Shown here piece by piece: positions 53,496 through 60,757 of a stretch of 64,000 nt of DNA. A model generated the notes under the pieces. The model made no database searches. It saw only the letters and a program-made list of their open reading frames with translations, and was not told the origin of the DNA. Position numbers and translations under genes: made by a program. Position 1 is the first letter of the stretch; the number at the start of each line of letters is the position of its first letter. This DNA comes from Sphingomonas sp. (GTDB lineage Bacteria; Pseudomonadota; Alphaproteobacteria; Sphingomonadales; Sphingomonadaceae), in contig NZ_JANINP010000003.1 of NCBI RefSeq assembly GCF_024508665.1, forward strand, positions 1 to 64,000. Reading direction: 5' to 3'.

Positions 53496-54038
53496 ATGCA
53501 TCGCCTGTTCGTCGCGCTCCGTCCGCCGCCCGATATTCGCCGCCGCCTGAGCGAGCCGATGGGCGGCGTCCCGCATGCGCGCTGGCAGGATGACGAGCAG
53601 CTTCACCTGACCGTCCGTTATATCGGCGAGGTCGACCGCCCGATGGCGGAGGACGTCGCGCTGGCGCTGGGCCAGGTCCATGCGGCGTCGCCGCGCGTGG
53701 CGATCCAGGGCGTCGGCGCGTTCGACAAGAAGGGCCGAGTCGATGCCTTATGGGCAGGCATCGCGCCGCAGGACGATCTGGCGCGGCTGCACAAGAAGGT
53801 CGACCAGGCGCTGGTCCGCCTGGGCCTGGCGCCCGAGGGACGTGCTTACCTGCCCCATATTACGCTCGCGCGCTTGCCGCGTGGTGCCGGCATGAGCCCG
53901 GCGATCGATCGCTGGCTGGCCGATCACGCCGCGTTTTCGAGCGAGCCGTTCGCGTTCACCCACCTGATCCTCTACGAAAGCCATCTGGCCGGCGAAGGCG
54001 CGCGCTACGAGCCGGTCGCGCGCTGGGCGCTGGGTTGA
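53496..54038 (+). CDS. thpR: RNA 2',3'-cyclic phosphodiesterase
   Basis: A 180-aa 2H phosphoesterase. The two HxT motifs are HLTVRYIG and HITLARL. These pairs hydrolyse 2',3'-cyclic phosphate RNA ends to 2'-phosphates. Length and layout fit ThpR/LigT. I use the ATG at 53496; a TTG two codons upstream is in frame but unlikely. A palindrome ends 15 bp before the start. Confidence 0.93.
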   Translation: MHRLFVALRPPPDIRRRLSEPMGGVPHARWQDDEQLHLTVRYIGEVDRPMAEDVALALGQVHAASPRVAIQGVGAFDKKGRVDALWAGIAPQDDLARLHKKVDQALVRLGLAPEGRAYLPHITLARLPRGAGMSPAIDRWLADHAAFSSEPFAFTHLILYESHLAGEGARYEPVARWALG

Positions 54039-54058
54039 GCATCACCGTCATTCCCCAA

Positions 54059-54140
54059 CGTCATCCCAGCGAAAGCTGGGATCTTGTCGGTCTGGGCGTG
54101 CGCTTGCGGCACAAGATCCCAGCTTGCGCTGGGATGACGG
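54059..54140. repeat. REP-like inverted repeat
   Basis: cgtcatcccagcgaaagctgggatctt and aagatcccagcttgcgctgggatgacg form two internal hairpins and one long pairing. It lies between convergent thpR and sodC. It is a canonical member of the GTCATCCC repeat family. Confidence 0.8.
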
Positions 54141-54179
54141 CTATAATTGCCCGATGACGCCTTAAATTCTGGCGATAGC

Positions 54180-54716
54180 CTACCCCTTCCCCAGCACCCC
54201 GCACGCCAGCCGCGCCCCGCTATTGCCCGACGGATCGGTCTTGAGGTCGTCGGCGGCCGCGTGGATCACCATCGCGGCGCCGTCGGCATCCATCAGCGCG
54301 TCGAAGCTGCCGCCCGCCAGCCGCGCGGTCAGCGTGCCGCGGCCGTCGGCGCCGATCATCAGATTGGGCATGTCGCCTTCGTGCGGCCCCTGCGGGTTCA
54401 TCGATCCGTGCTTCATGCCGGTCGGGTTCCAATGCCCGCCCGCGCTCGCGAAATCGGGTGCTTCGCATTTGCCGACCGTATGCAGATGCGCGCCGTGCAT
54501 CCCGGGCGGCAGGTCCTGTGCGTCGACCGAGACGCTGAGGCCACCATCGACTTCGCGCACCGTCACCTTGCCGACTTGCTTGCCCGCCGCGGTCATCAGC
54601 GTCGCGGTCGCGATCCGGCCCGCCGCCACGGATGGCGCTTCGGTGCTCGTCGCGTCGGTCGCGCATCCCGCCAGCACCATCGGTGCGAGCGCCATCATCG
54701 CCGCCAGTCCGCGCAT
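54180..54716 (-). CDS. sodC: Cu-Zn superoxide dismutase, lipoprotein form
   Basis: A 178-aa protein with signal MRGLAAMMALAPMVLAGC (lipobox cysteine in LAGC) and the SodC core. The core has copper ligands in HGAHLH, and zinc and metal-bridging His residues in GGHWNPTGMKHG and PHEGDMPNL. The disulfide Cys are KCEAP and LACGVLG. It dismutates superoxide in the periplasm or at the outer membrane. The ATG at 54716 follows GGGAGAA. Confidence 0.95.
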   Translation of the reverse strand: MRGLAAMMALAPMVLAGCATDATSTEAPSVAAGRIATATLMTAAGKQVGKVTVREVDGGLSVSVDAQDLPPGMHGAHLHTVGKCEAPDFASAGGHWNPTGMKHGSMNPQGPHEGDMPNLMIGADGRGTLTARLAGGSFDALMDADGAAMVIHAAADDLKTDPSGNSGARLACGVLGKG

Positions 54717-54848
54717 CCCGTTTCTCCCTGTTGTCCGATCCCACAAGTATCGCGACGGCGCGATTGTTCCGCAAGCGCCGCACGCTGCGATTTTGCTCGA
54801 AGCTCGTCAGACCCATGCTATCGGAGCAGCCGACAGGGAGAACCAACA

Positions 54849-56351
54849 ATGCGCGGCAAGTGGTTGCTGTTGCTGATGATCGCGTTGGCGGCCTGCGGCC
54901 GCGAGCGCAACGATCCGCGGCCGCCGCGGGTCGATACCGCGGCGGTCATGCCGAAGCTCGCCTCCACCCTGGTGGTGCCGGTCGACGTGCGCCTCGCCGA
55001 CCTCGAAAGCGAACTCAACCGCGCCACGCCGCAGACCCTGTGGTCGATCGACCAGCGCGAGGAGAAATGCGTGCCGGCGCAACGGCTGACCGCCTGCGCG
55101 ATCAAGCGCAAGGACGGCAGCTGCCGCATCGGCATCAAGAAACTGAAGGTCACGCCCGATCTGTCGTGCCGCATCGTCGGCCAGGTGACGCGCGGCCCGA
55201 TCGCGCTGGGCGGGAGCGGCAGCACTATCGCCATCACCATGCCGGTCCGCGCCACGGTCAGCGCGCGCGACGTCGGCGGCATCATCAAGCGCGAGACCGC
55301 CACCGGCGCCGCCAGCGTCCGCGCAGTGGCGAAATTGGGGATGTCCCGGGCCTGGCAGCCGACCGCGACCGTGCGTATCGCCTATGACTGGACCAACCCG
55401 CCGGGCGTCACGATCCTGGGCAAGCGCATCACCTTCGTCAGCAAGGCGGATGCGAAACTGGCGGGCGTGATTGCCAGTCTCGAACGCAGCCTGCCGCAAC
55501 AGCTGGCGAAAGTGCATGTGCGCGACCAGGTGGCGGCGGCGTGGCGTGGCGCCTTCAGCACGATCGAGCTCAATCACGACAAGCCGCCGGTATGGATGCG
55601 CATCACGCCGCAGCGTCTGGGAGTGCAGGGCTATAGCGTGCAGGGGCGCAACCTGTTGCTGACCGTCGCGGCCGAAGCCAATGCGGAAACTTTCGTCGGG
55701 ATCAAGCCGGACGCGCCCAAACCGACGCCGCTGCCCCCCGCCTCTCCGCGGATCGGGCAACGCGGCCTCAGGTTCAACATCCCGGTCCTGGCCGATTATG
55801 GCGAGCTGGAACCGGTGGTCGAACGCGCGCTGGCCAAGCGCGCCGCGCGCGGCATCACCTTGCCCAAGCTCGGCGCGGTCGACGTCACCTTCGGCGACGT
55901 CACCATCTACGCGACCGAGAATGGCCGCCTGGCGGTCGGCGTGCCGGTCAAGGCGAAGCTGCGCAGCGGCTATCTCGGCGAACGCCATGGCGAGGTCTGG
56001 CTGACCGGCGTGCCGTTCAACGAGCCCGATTCCGAAGTCATCCGGGTCGACGGGCTGAAGATCGCGACACGCAGCGACAGCAAGGCGGTCGACCTGCTGG
56101 TCGCCTTGTTCACCGATCCGGAGACGGTCGGCGCGATCCAGGCCGCGCTGACCGAGAATTTCGCCAAGGATTACGATCATGTCCTGAGCGCCGCGCGCGG
56201 CGCGCTGGCCGAACGCCGCCAGGGCGATTTCCAGCTGAGCGCCAGGATCGATGAGGTCCATCACGGGCGGATCATGGTGACCGGCCGCGGCCTGTTCCTG
56301 GCGGTCGAGGCGCGCGGGGCGGCGAGCGTGCTGTATCGGCCGCGGCGGTGA
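54849..56351 (+). CDS. DUF4403 lipoprotein
   Basis: A 500-aa lipoprotein (signal MRGKWLLLLMIALAACGRE, lipobox in LAAC) of the DUF4403 family, made of repeated beta-rich TULIP-like segments (VPVDVRLADLESELNRATPQ near the start, LRFNIPVLADYGELEPVVE near the middle). It is probably an envelope lipid-binding or structural protein; no enzyme motif is visible. The ATG at 54849 gives the correct signal. The longer frame to 54147 runs over sodC and is rejected. Confidence 0.82.
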   Translation: MRGKWLLLLMIALAACGRERNDPRPPRVDTAAVMPKLASTLVVPVDVRLADLESELNRATPQTLWSIDQREEKCVPAQRLTACAIKRKDGSCRIGIKKLKVTPDLSCRIVGQVTRGPIALGGSGSTIAITMPVRATVSARDVGGIIKRETATGAASVRAVAKLGMSRAWQPTATVRIAYDWTNPPGVTILGKRITFVSKADAKLAGVIASLERSLPQQLAKVHVRDQVAAAWRGAFSTIELNHDKPPVWMRITPQRLGVQGYSVQGRNLLLTVAAEANAETFVGIKPDAPKPTPLPPASPRIGQRGLRFNIPVLADYGELEPVVERALAKRAARGITLPKLGAVDVTFGDVTIYATENGRLAVGVPVKAKLRSGYLGERHGEVWLTGVPFNEPDSEVIRVDGLKIATRSDSKAVDLLVALFTDPETVGAIQAALTENFAKDYDHVLSAARGALAERRQGDFQLSARIDEVHHGRIMVTGRGLFLAVEARGAASVLYRPRR

Positions 56352-56384
56352 GTGTGGAGAAACGGCTGGGGATGCTATCCGACC

Positions 56385-56489
56385 GTCACCCCGGACGCGT
56401 TCCGGGGTCCAACGGGAGGCCAGCGAGAAGCTCAAGGCTCATCGCATGCGCGCGCGGCACGTTGGATCCCGGCACAAGGCCGGGATGAC
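56385..56489. repeat. REP-like inverted repeat
   Basis: gtcaccccggacgcgttccgg pairs with ggatcccggcacaaggccgggatgac. It is highly similar to 30803-30906. It lies in the 373-bp gap after the DUF4403 gene, which holds no gene. Confidence 0.8.
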
Positions 56490-56524
56490 GATGGAGTGAG
56501 GCACCTCTCGCGGCGCGCCAACAT

Positions 56525-56631
56525 CGTCATCCCCGCGAAAGCGGGGACCCAGCTCCCAAGGCCGCGCCATGCGGCGCCGGCGCGTTTTCAGGCAGGTCCA
56601 GGAGATGGGCCCCCGCTTTCGCGGGGGTGAC
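56525..56631. repeat. REP-like inverted repeat, second in the same gap
   Basis: cgtcatccccgcgaaagcggggaccc pairs with gggcccccgctttcgcgggggtgacg. The rest of the gap (56632-56724) shows no further feature. Two different copies stand head to tail here. Confidence 0.78.
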
Positions 56632-56724
56632 GGGAATTGGCCGAGATGAGGACGGGGTAAACCGCCTCCGCGCGAACCAACCTCTTAGCGCCTTAGCGAC
56701 TTCGTGCGAGAAACTCAGGCGTCC

Positions 56725-57828
56725 TCACTCCCCCACCCGACACGCCCCGTCCCGCACGCCGCTGACGCTCCCCACCCCCAGCACGATCTTCGCCCGCCGC
56801 TCGAACGCCAGCGCCTGCCACCGGCCGCTATTCCCGACAGCCGTGCGGCTGCGCAGGAAGGTCAGGCTCATCAGCTCATATTGCTCGGGGTCGATCCGCC
56901 CGGCATCGATCAGGCAATTCCACGCCGCGACGTTCCACGGCCAGTCGTGCGCGATGCCGTCCGCGTCGATCGTCCGCGCCAGTGCGCCGTACCAGTCGAT
57001 AATCGCGCGCAGCCGCGGCCAGCGCTCGGCCGGCGGCATCGCCGCCAGCTTGGCGCGGAGCCGCGCGATATCCTCATCGGCGGGAAAGCCGCCCTGCTGA
57101 ACGCGCGTGTCGATCGCCCAGCGCACCTTGCGCATCGTGATCGGCTCGCCGGCAAAGATCCGCAACAGGTCGAGCCGCACCTGATCGAGCAAGGCGATAT
57201 AGGCGTCGGCCTGGACCTGAAGCATCGCGTCATTCTCGAACAAGGCGGTCAGTTCGGCGGCGAGCGCGGGCGAGAGCGTGCCCCTGGCATCCTCCGCCGC
57301 CAGGATCGCGTCGCGGCATTTCTGCGCCACGGGCACCGCGCGGCAATCCTTCGAAAACAGCAACTTGCCGTATGTCGGCGCCAGTGCCTTGCGCGTGCGC
57401 TTGAAGTCGCGGCGATGCCGGAACTGCTTGCGCCACGCCACAAGCACGGGCTGCAGGCTGCCCGTCCCGAAATTCCACTGCGCCATCCCGACCGAGATCA
57501 GCTGACTGTCGAAATTGCCGGTCGGCGTCGCCCAGCAGCCGGAGGTCTCCGGGATCGACGTCTCATGCATCCGCGCGAAGATCGCCGCGCGGTCGAGCCC
57601 GATCTCGGCAAGGCGCGCGGCCGCGGCGGGATCGATGCGGATGGAGGGCGTGTCGGCAACAGGGCGACAGGGCGGCTGTTCCTGCGGCGGAGCCAACGCC
57701 ACCGGCGGCTCGGTAGCGGCGGCCGGTTGTGTCTGCCCAAGCGCGGGCGAAGCCAAAGCAATCGACGCCGCTATCGCCGCCGATGCCCATGCTGGCACGC
57801 GTTTCTCCCGGGGTTCAGTCAAATGCAA
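56725..57828 (-). CDS. Secreted protein, possibly a chitosanase/lysozyme-like hydrolase
   Basis: A 367-aa exported protein (AWASAAIAASIALASPALG, signal cleaved before QTQP). A Pro-rich segment leads into TGNFDSQLISVGMAQWNFGTGSLQPVL. GNFD and AQWNFG resemble the substrate-cleft strand of lysozyme/chitosanase-superfamily proteins, but I cannot assign a family. Two adjacent helical regions (RRDFKRTRKALAPTYGKLLF) follow. Three Cys outside the signal could form disulfides. It is divergent from a small secreted protein gene. Confidence 0.65.
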   Translation of the reverse strand: MHLTEPREKRVPAWASAAIAASIALASPALGQTQPAAATEPPVALAPPQEQPPCRPVADTPSIRIDPAAAARLAEIGLDRAAIFARMHETSIPETSGCWATPTGNFDSQLISVGMAQWNFGTGSLQPVLVAWRKQFRHRRDFKRTRKALAPTYGKLLFSKDCRAVPVAQKCRDAILAAEDARGTLSPALAAELTALFENDAMLQVQADAYIALLDQVRLDLLRIFAGEPITMRKVRWAIDTRVQQGGFPADEDIARLRAKLAAMPPAERWPRLRAIIDWYGALARTIDADGIAHDWPWNVAAWNCLIDAGRIDPEQYELMSLTFLRSRTAVGNSGRWQALAFERRAKIVLGVGSVSGVRDGACRVGE

Positions 57829-57889
57829 ATCCCGCCGGCCCGCTCATAGCCCGCTGGCAGTTGATCAGGCAGTGTCGTAAAGTGACGAA

Positions 57890-58249
57890 ATGAGGCTGTT
57901 GCTTGCTTCGCTGCTGTTGCCGCTGATCGCGGTGCCGCATCCGTCGACGGGTAGTCCCCGAGGCGAAGCTTACGGCACCCGCGACGTGATCGTGATCGGC
58001 CGGATCGAGAATCTCGATTATCAGCTGGTTTACGATCCGGAGGATCTGTTGGGCCACGGCTGGATCACAGCACGCCTGCATGTAGCCCGCGTTTTGCGCG
58101 GGCATGTGCCGTCTTCCGTCCTGTCGGTGCGCTATTTCGCGCACTCGTACCGCTATGGCGAAGGCGACGTTCGGCTTCACCTGCGCAGGCGGAGCAAGGG
58201 CACCTACTTCATCTGCGCCGATGGCGGAGAGGGCGTCCGCTGTCGGTGA
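57890..58249 (+). CDS. Small secreted protein
   Basis: A 119-aa protein with a signal peptide (MRLLLASLLLPLIAVPHPS) and a compact beta-rich domain (ARLHVARVLRGHVPSSVLSVRYFAHSY) with two Cys at the C-terminus (FICADGGEGVRC). The arrangement resembles small OB-fold surface proteins, but no family is certain. It starts 61 bp from the divergent 56725-57828 gene. Function is unknown. Confidence 0.6.
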   Translation: MRLLLASLLLPLIAVPHPSTGSPRGEAYGTRDVIVIGRIENLDYQLVYDPEDLLGHGWITARLHVARVLRGHVPSSVLSVRYFAHSYRYGEGDVRLHLRRRSKGTYFICADGGEGVRCR

Positions 58250-58347
58250 GTGGAGTTCCGTGGCAATCCCTGGCGACCGACAGGTCGTGCGAAATGCCAT
58301 ATAGCGCGGCGCATCTTTAGCCGGGCAATGCCTCCTGACCGCCGGCT

Positions 58348-59055
58348 TCACGGCTTAGCATCCGCCATTTCGCCGGCTCCTTGCGCCATCGCCGCCCGGC
58401 GCGCCTCCCCGCGGCGTCTCGCGCGCTGGGCGTAGAGAAAGGTCCATAGCGTCAGCGCGCCCATCGTCGCGTAGCCGACGATCGGGCCGACGATCAGGTA
58501 CGTGCGAATGCTCAGCGCGAAGACCAAGACCACCGACACCGCGACATTGGCGAGCAGGCCCAGGCCCCAGACCAGGGTCATCACCGTCATCGTGCGGCGG
58601 AAACCGGCATGGACCCGGAGCGCCTCGAACGCCTGTGCCTCGTCGGCCGATTTGCGCATCATGCTCGCCCGCGCGAGCTGGTAGATCAGCGGCTTGCCGA
58701 TCGCCGCCGAGCCGAGAAAGACGAGGGCGATCACTCCGGTGACGAGGTTCTCGCGCAGCTGCAGGAATTTGGGTCCGCCGCCGCCGATCATCGCCAGCAG
58801 CGACAGCACGATGCCGGCCACCACCAGCACCGACAGCGCGTCGACCCGGCGATGGCGCGCGAACTCGATCAGGCTCCACGCGATCGGCGGCGCCGACGAG
58901 AGGAGCAACGCCCGCACGTCGCCGAGCGGCCCCTCCGCATAGGTGTAGATCACGAACGGCAGGATGAAATTGACCAGTGCCTCGACGAGGATGTGGCCGC
59001 CGCTTGTGCGGAGCCAGGCCAGGATCCGCGCCCTCAACCCGATAGTCTCGTCCAC
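58348..59055 (-). CDS. VC0807-family membrane protein
   Basis: A 235-aa membrane protein with about six helices (LVEALVNFILPFVIYTYAEG, ALSVLVVAGIVLSLLAMIG, VTGVIALVFLGSAAIGKPLIYQLARA, MTLVWGLGLLANVAVSVV), resembling the VC0807 family. Function is unknown. I chose the GTG at 59055 with GAGGGAAG upstream; an ATG at 59133 is an alternative, and the longer frame to 59364 runs across the divergent gene's promoter region. Confidence 0.7.
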   Translation of the reverse strand: MDETIGLRARILAWLRTSGGHILVEALVNFILPFVIYTYAEGPLGDVRALLLSSAPPIAWSLIEFARHRRVDALSVLVVAGIVLSLLAMIGGGGPKFLQLRENLVTGVIALVFLGSAAIGKPLIYQLARASMMRKSADEAQAFEALRVHAGFRRTMTVMTLVWGLGLLANVAVSVVLVFALSIRTYLIVGPIVGYATMGALTLWTFLYAQRARRRGEARRAAMAQGAGEMADAKP

Positions 59056-59236
59056 TCGCGGCTTCCCTCGCTGTCGGCCGCCAAGGATAAGGCTGCGGGC
59101 GGAAGCTGCAAGATCGCGTGCTTCCGGCCGCATGGGCTCGGGCCCAGGGATCGGGTGTAAGGGTCGCGCGGCGCACCTTGCGGCGGGCGGACCGATGCGC
59201 GTAGTAACGGCCGTAGAAATCGGGGGATTTGGGAAA

Positions 59237-59983
59237 ATGCGGCGTCTTATCCTGTGCTTGCCAGCGGCCATGTTGCTACTTGCGGCGGACAAGACGCCCG
59301 CACCCGACCCAGGACCGGATCCGACCTGGGAACGCGCGGTCCCGCTCGCCGAGGCGGCGATCAAAAGCGAGCTGATCGACCCGTCCTCGGCCCAGTTCGA
59401 ATGGCCCTATAATTTCAGCAGCGGTTCGCTGAAGGGCCTGCTGACCAAAAGGCGCGCGGGCTGGATAACCTGCGGCTGGGTCAACGCCAAAAATCGCATG
59501 GGCGGCTATACCGGCAGGGTCTGGTTTATCGTGGTGATCAATAACGGTGTGGTTACCGACAGTGCGGTCGGCACCCCGGACGGCATCGACTATGCAAGTG
59601 CGACGTGCCCGAACCTGCTCAAGCAGGGTTTCCTGAAGCCGGCGCCGGGGCCAGTGCCGATGGCCGGAGCAACGCCGGCGCCCAGCCCCGAAGCCTTTGC
59701 CGCCGCCGCCGATGCGGGTGCGCGCGGCGCGGCGGCGCGCGGTGGGGTCGGCATTTCCTTCGTCCCGACGCCTTACGGGGCGATGATTGCCGCCGTCGCG
59801 CCCGGATCACCGGCGGAGACCGCGCAGCTGAAAGCCGGCGAAATGATCGAGAGCATCAACGGCATTTCGATCAAGGGTTTCGACAGCGGCACGATCATGA
59901 AGATGCTGTCCGGCTCGTCGGGCGACGTGGTGTTCGGCGTCGTGGGCGTCGGCCCCGTTACCATAAAGCGGCCCGCGAAATAG
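59237..59983 (+). CDS. Secreted PDZ-domain protein
   Basis: A 248-aa protein with a signal peptide (MRRLILCLPAAMLLLAADK), a central domain (DPSSAQFEWPYNFSSGSL and WITCGWVNAKNRMGGYTGRVW) and a C-terminal PDZ domain (GVGISFVPTPYGAMIAAVAPGSPAETAQLKAGEMIESINGI, shown here in pieces). No protease domain is present, so it may bind partner C-termini in the periplasm. The ATG at 59237 follows GGGGGA. Two Cys may be disulfide-linked. Confidence 0.75.
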   Translation: MRRLILCLPAAMLLLAADKTPAPDPGPDPTWERAVPLAEAAIKSELIDPSSAQFEWPYNFSSGSLKGLLTKRRAGWITCGWVNAKNRMGGYTGRVWFIVVINNGVVTDSAVGTPDGIDYASATCPNLLKQGFLKPAPGPVPMAGATPAPSPEAFAAAADAGARGAAARGGVGISFVPTPYGAMIAAVAPGSPAETAQLKAGEMIESINGISIKGFDSGTIMKMLSGSSGDVVFGVVGVGPVTIKRPAK

Positions 59984-60078
59984 CGCCACGTCATGCCATC
60001 GCAACAAGCGCGGCATCCGGACATGGGCTTGCAAGCCTCCGCGAACAGGGTCAGCCTGTATGCCGGGAGGATCGTCCG

Positions 60079-60468
60079 ATGATCGGCAAATATAGCCTGT
60101 TGCAGATTGCCCTGTTCGGGTTCGGGCTCGTGTCGTGCCTGCTCTATCCGCTGTCGATCGTCTGGCCGTCGGGCTGGTCGTGGCATGCTGGGCCGCCAAT
60201 GGCGTCGCACTATTTCATGATGATCGTCGGCGTGTACGTGACGCTCGGCGTGTTCCTGATGCTCGCCGCGCGCAATCCCGCCGCCAACGCCTCGCTGATC
60301 TGGTTCGCCGTGGTGTCGAGCGTGGTGCACGCGCTGATCATGGCGGTGCAGGCAGCCGGCGATCCGATGCAGCACGGGCACTTGGTTGGCGACGTGCCGG
60401 CGTTGTTGGTGGGGGCGGTGGTGCTTGGGGGGTTGATGATGGCGCAGGGGCAGCGGCCCAGCGTTTAG
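60079..60468 (+). CDS. Small membrane protein (DUF6632-like)
   Basis: A 129-aa protein with four hydrophobic helices (LLQIALFGFGLVSCLLYPLS, YFMMIVGVYVTLGVFLMLA, IWFAVVSSVVHALIMAVQ, VPALLVGAVVLGGLMMA). It resembles DUF6632 proteins, which are integral membrane proteins of unknown function. The ATG at 60079 follows GGGAGG. It is the last host-like gene before the AT-rich insert. Confidence 0.65.
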   Translation: MIGKYSLLQIALFGFGLVSCLLYPLSIVWPSGWSWHAGPPMASHYFMMIVGVYVTLGVFLMLAARNPAANASLIWFAVVSSVVHALIMAVQAAGDPMQHGHLVGDVPALLVGAVVLGGLMMAQGQRPSV

Positions 60469-60757
60469 GTTACGGGCAAAATTCAAGGCCGAGGGGAGTT
60501 ATCGCCTTCCGCAGTAAATTTTGCGTCTATTGAATTTTCCCCGCAACCGCGGCGCACGCATTCAAGAGTTATGACACGTGCCACCGTAGTTCGCACCACA
60601 AATGCGCACTAATGAATGCATCGGACGCTCGTCACCGCGGTTCAAACGGGTATTTGCTATTACCGGGTGAAGCGGACGTCGCCAATCCGGATGCACTTCC
60701 ATTGGACAGATCGATCTTCTCAGGAATAATGAGCAGGAACTAACGGGGGCAGAGCAT
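60469..60757. other. Intergenic stretch left of the NACHT gene
   Basis: 289 bp without a credible gene. Composition turns from GC-rich to AT-rich after about 60510 (gcagtaaattttgcgtctattgaattttccc). This is the probable left junction of the acquired segment. I see no integrase, direct repeat or tRNA at the junction. A GGGGG ribosome-binding site 8 bp before the TTG start is at its right end. Confidence 0.5.
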
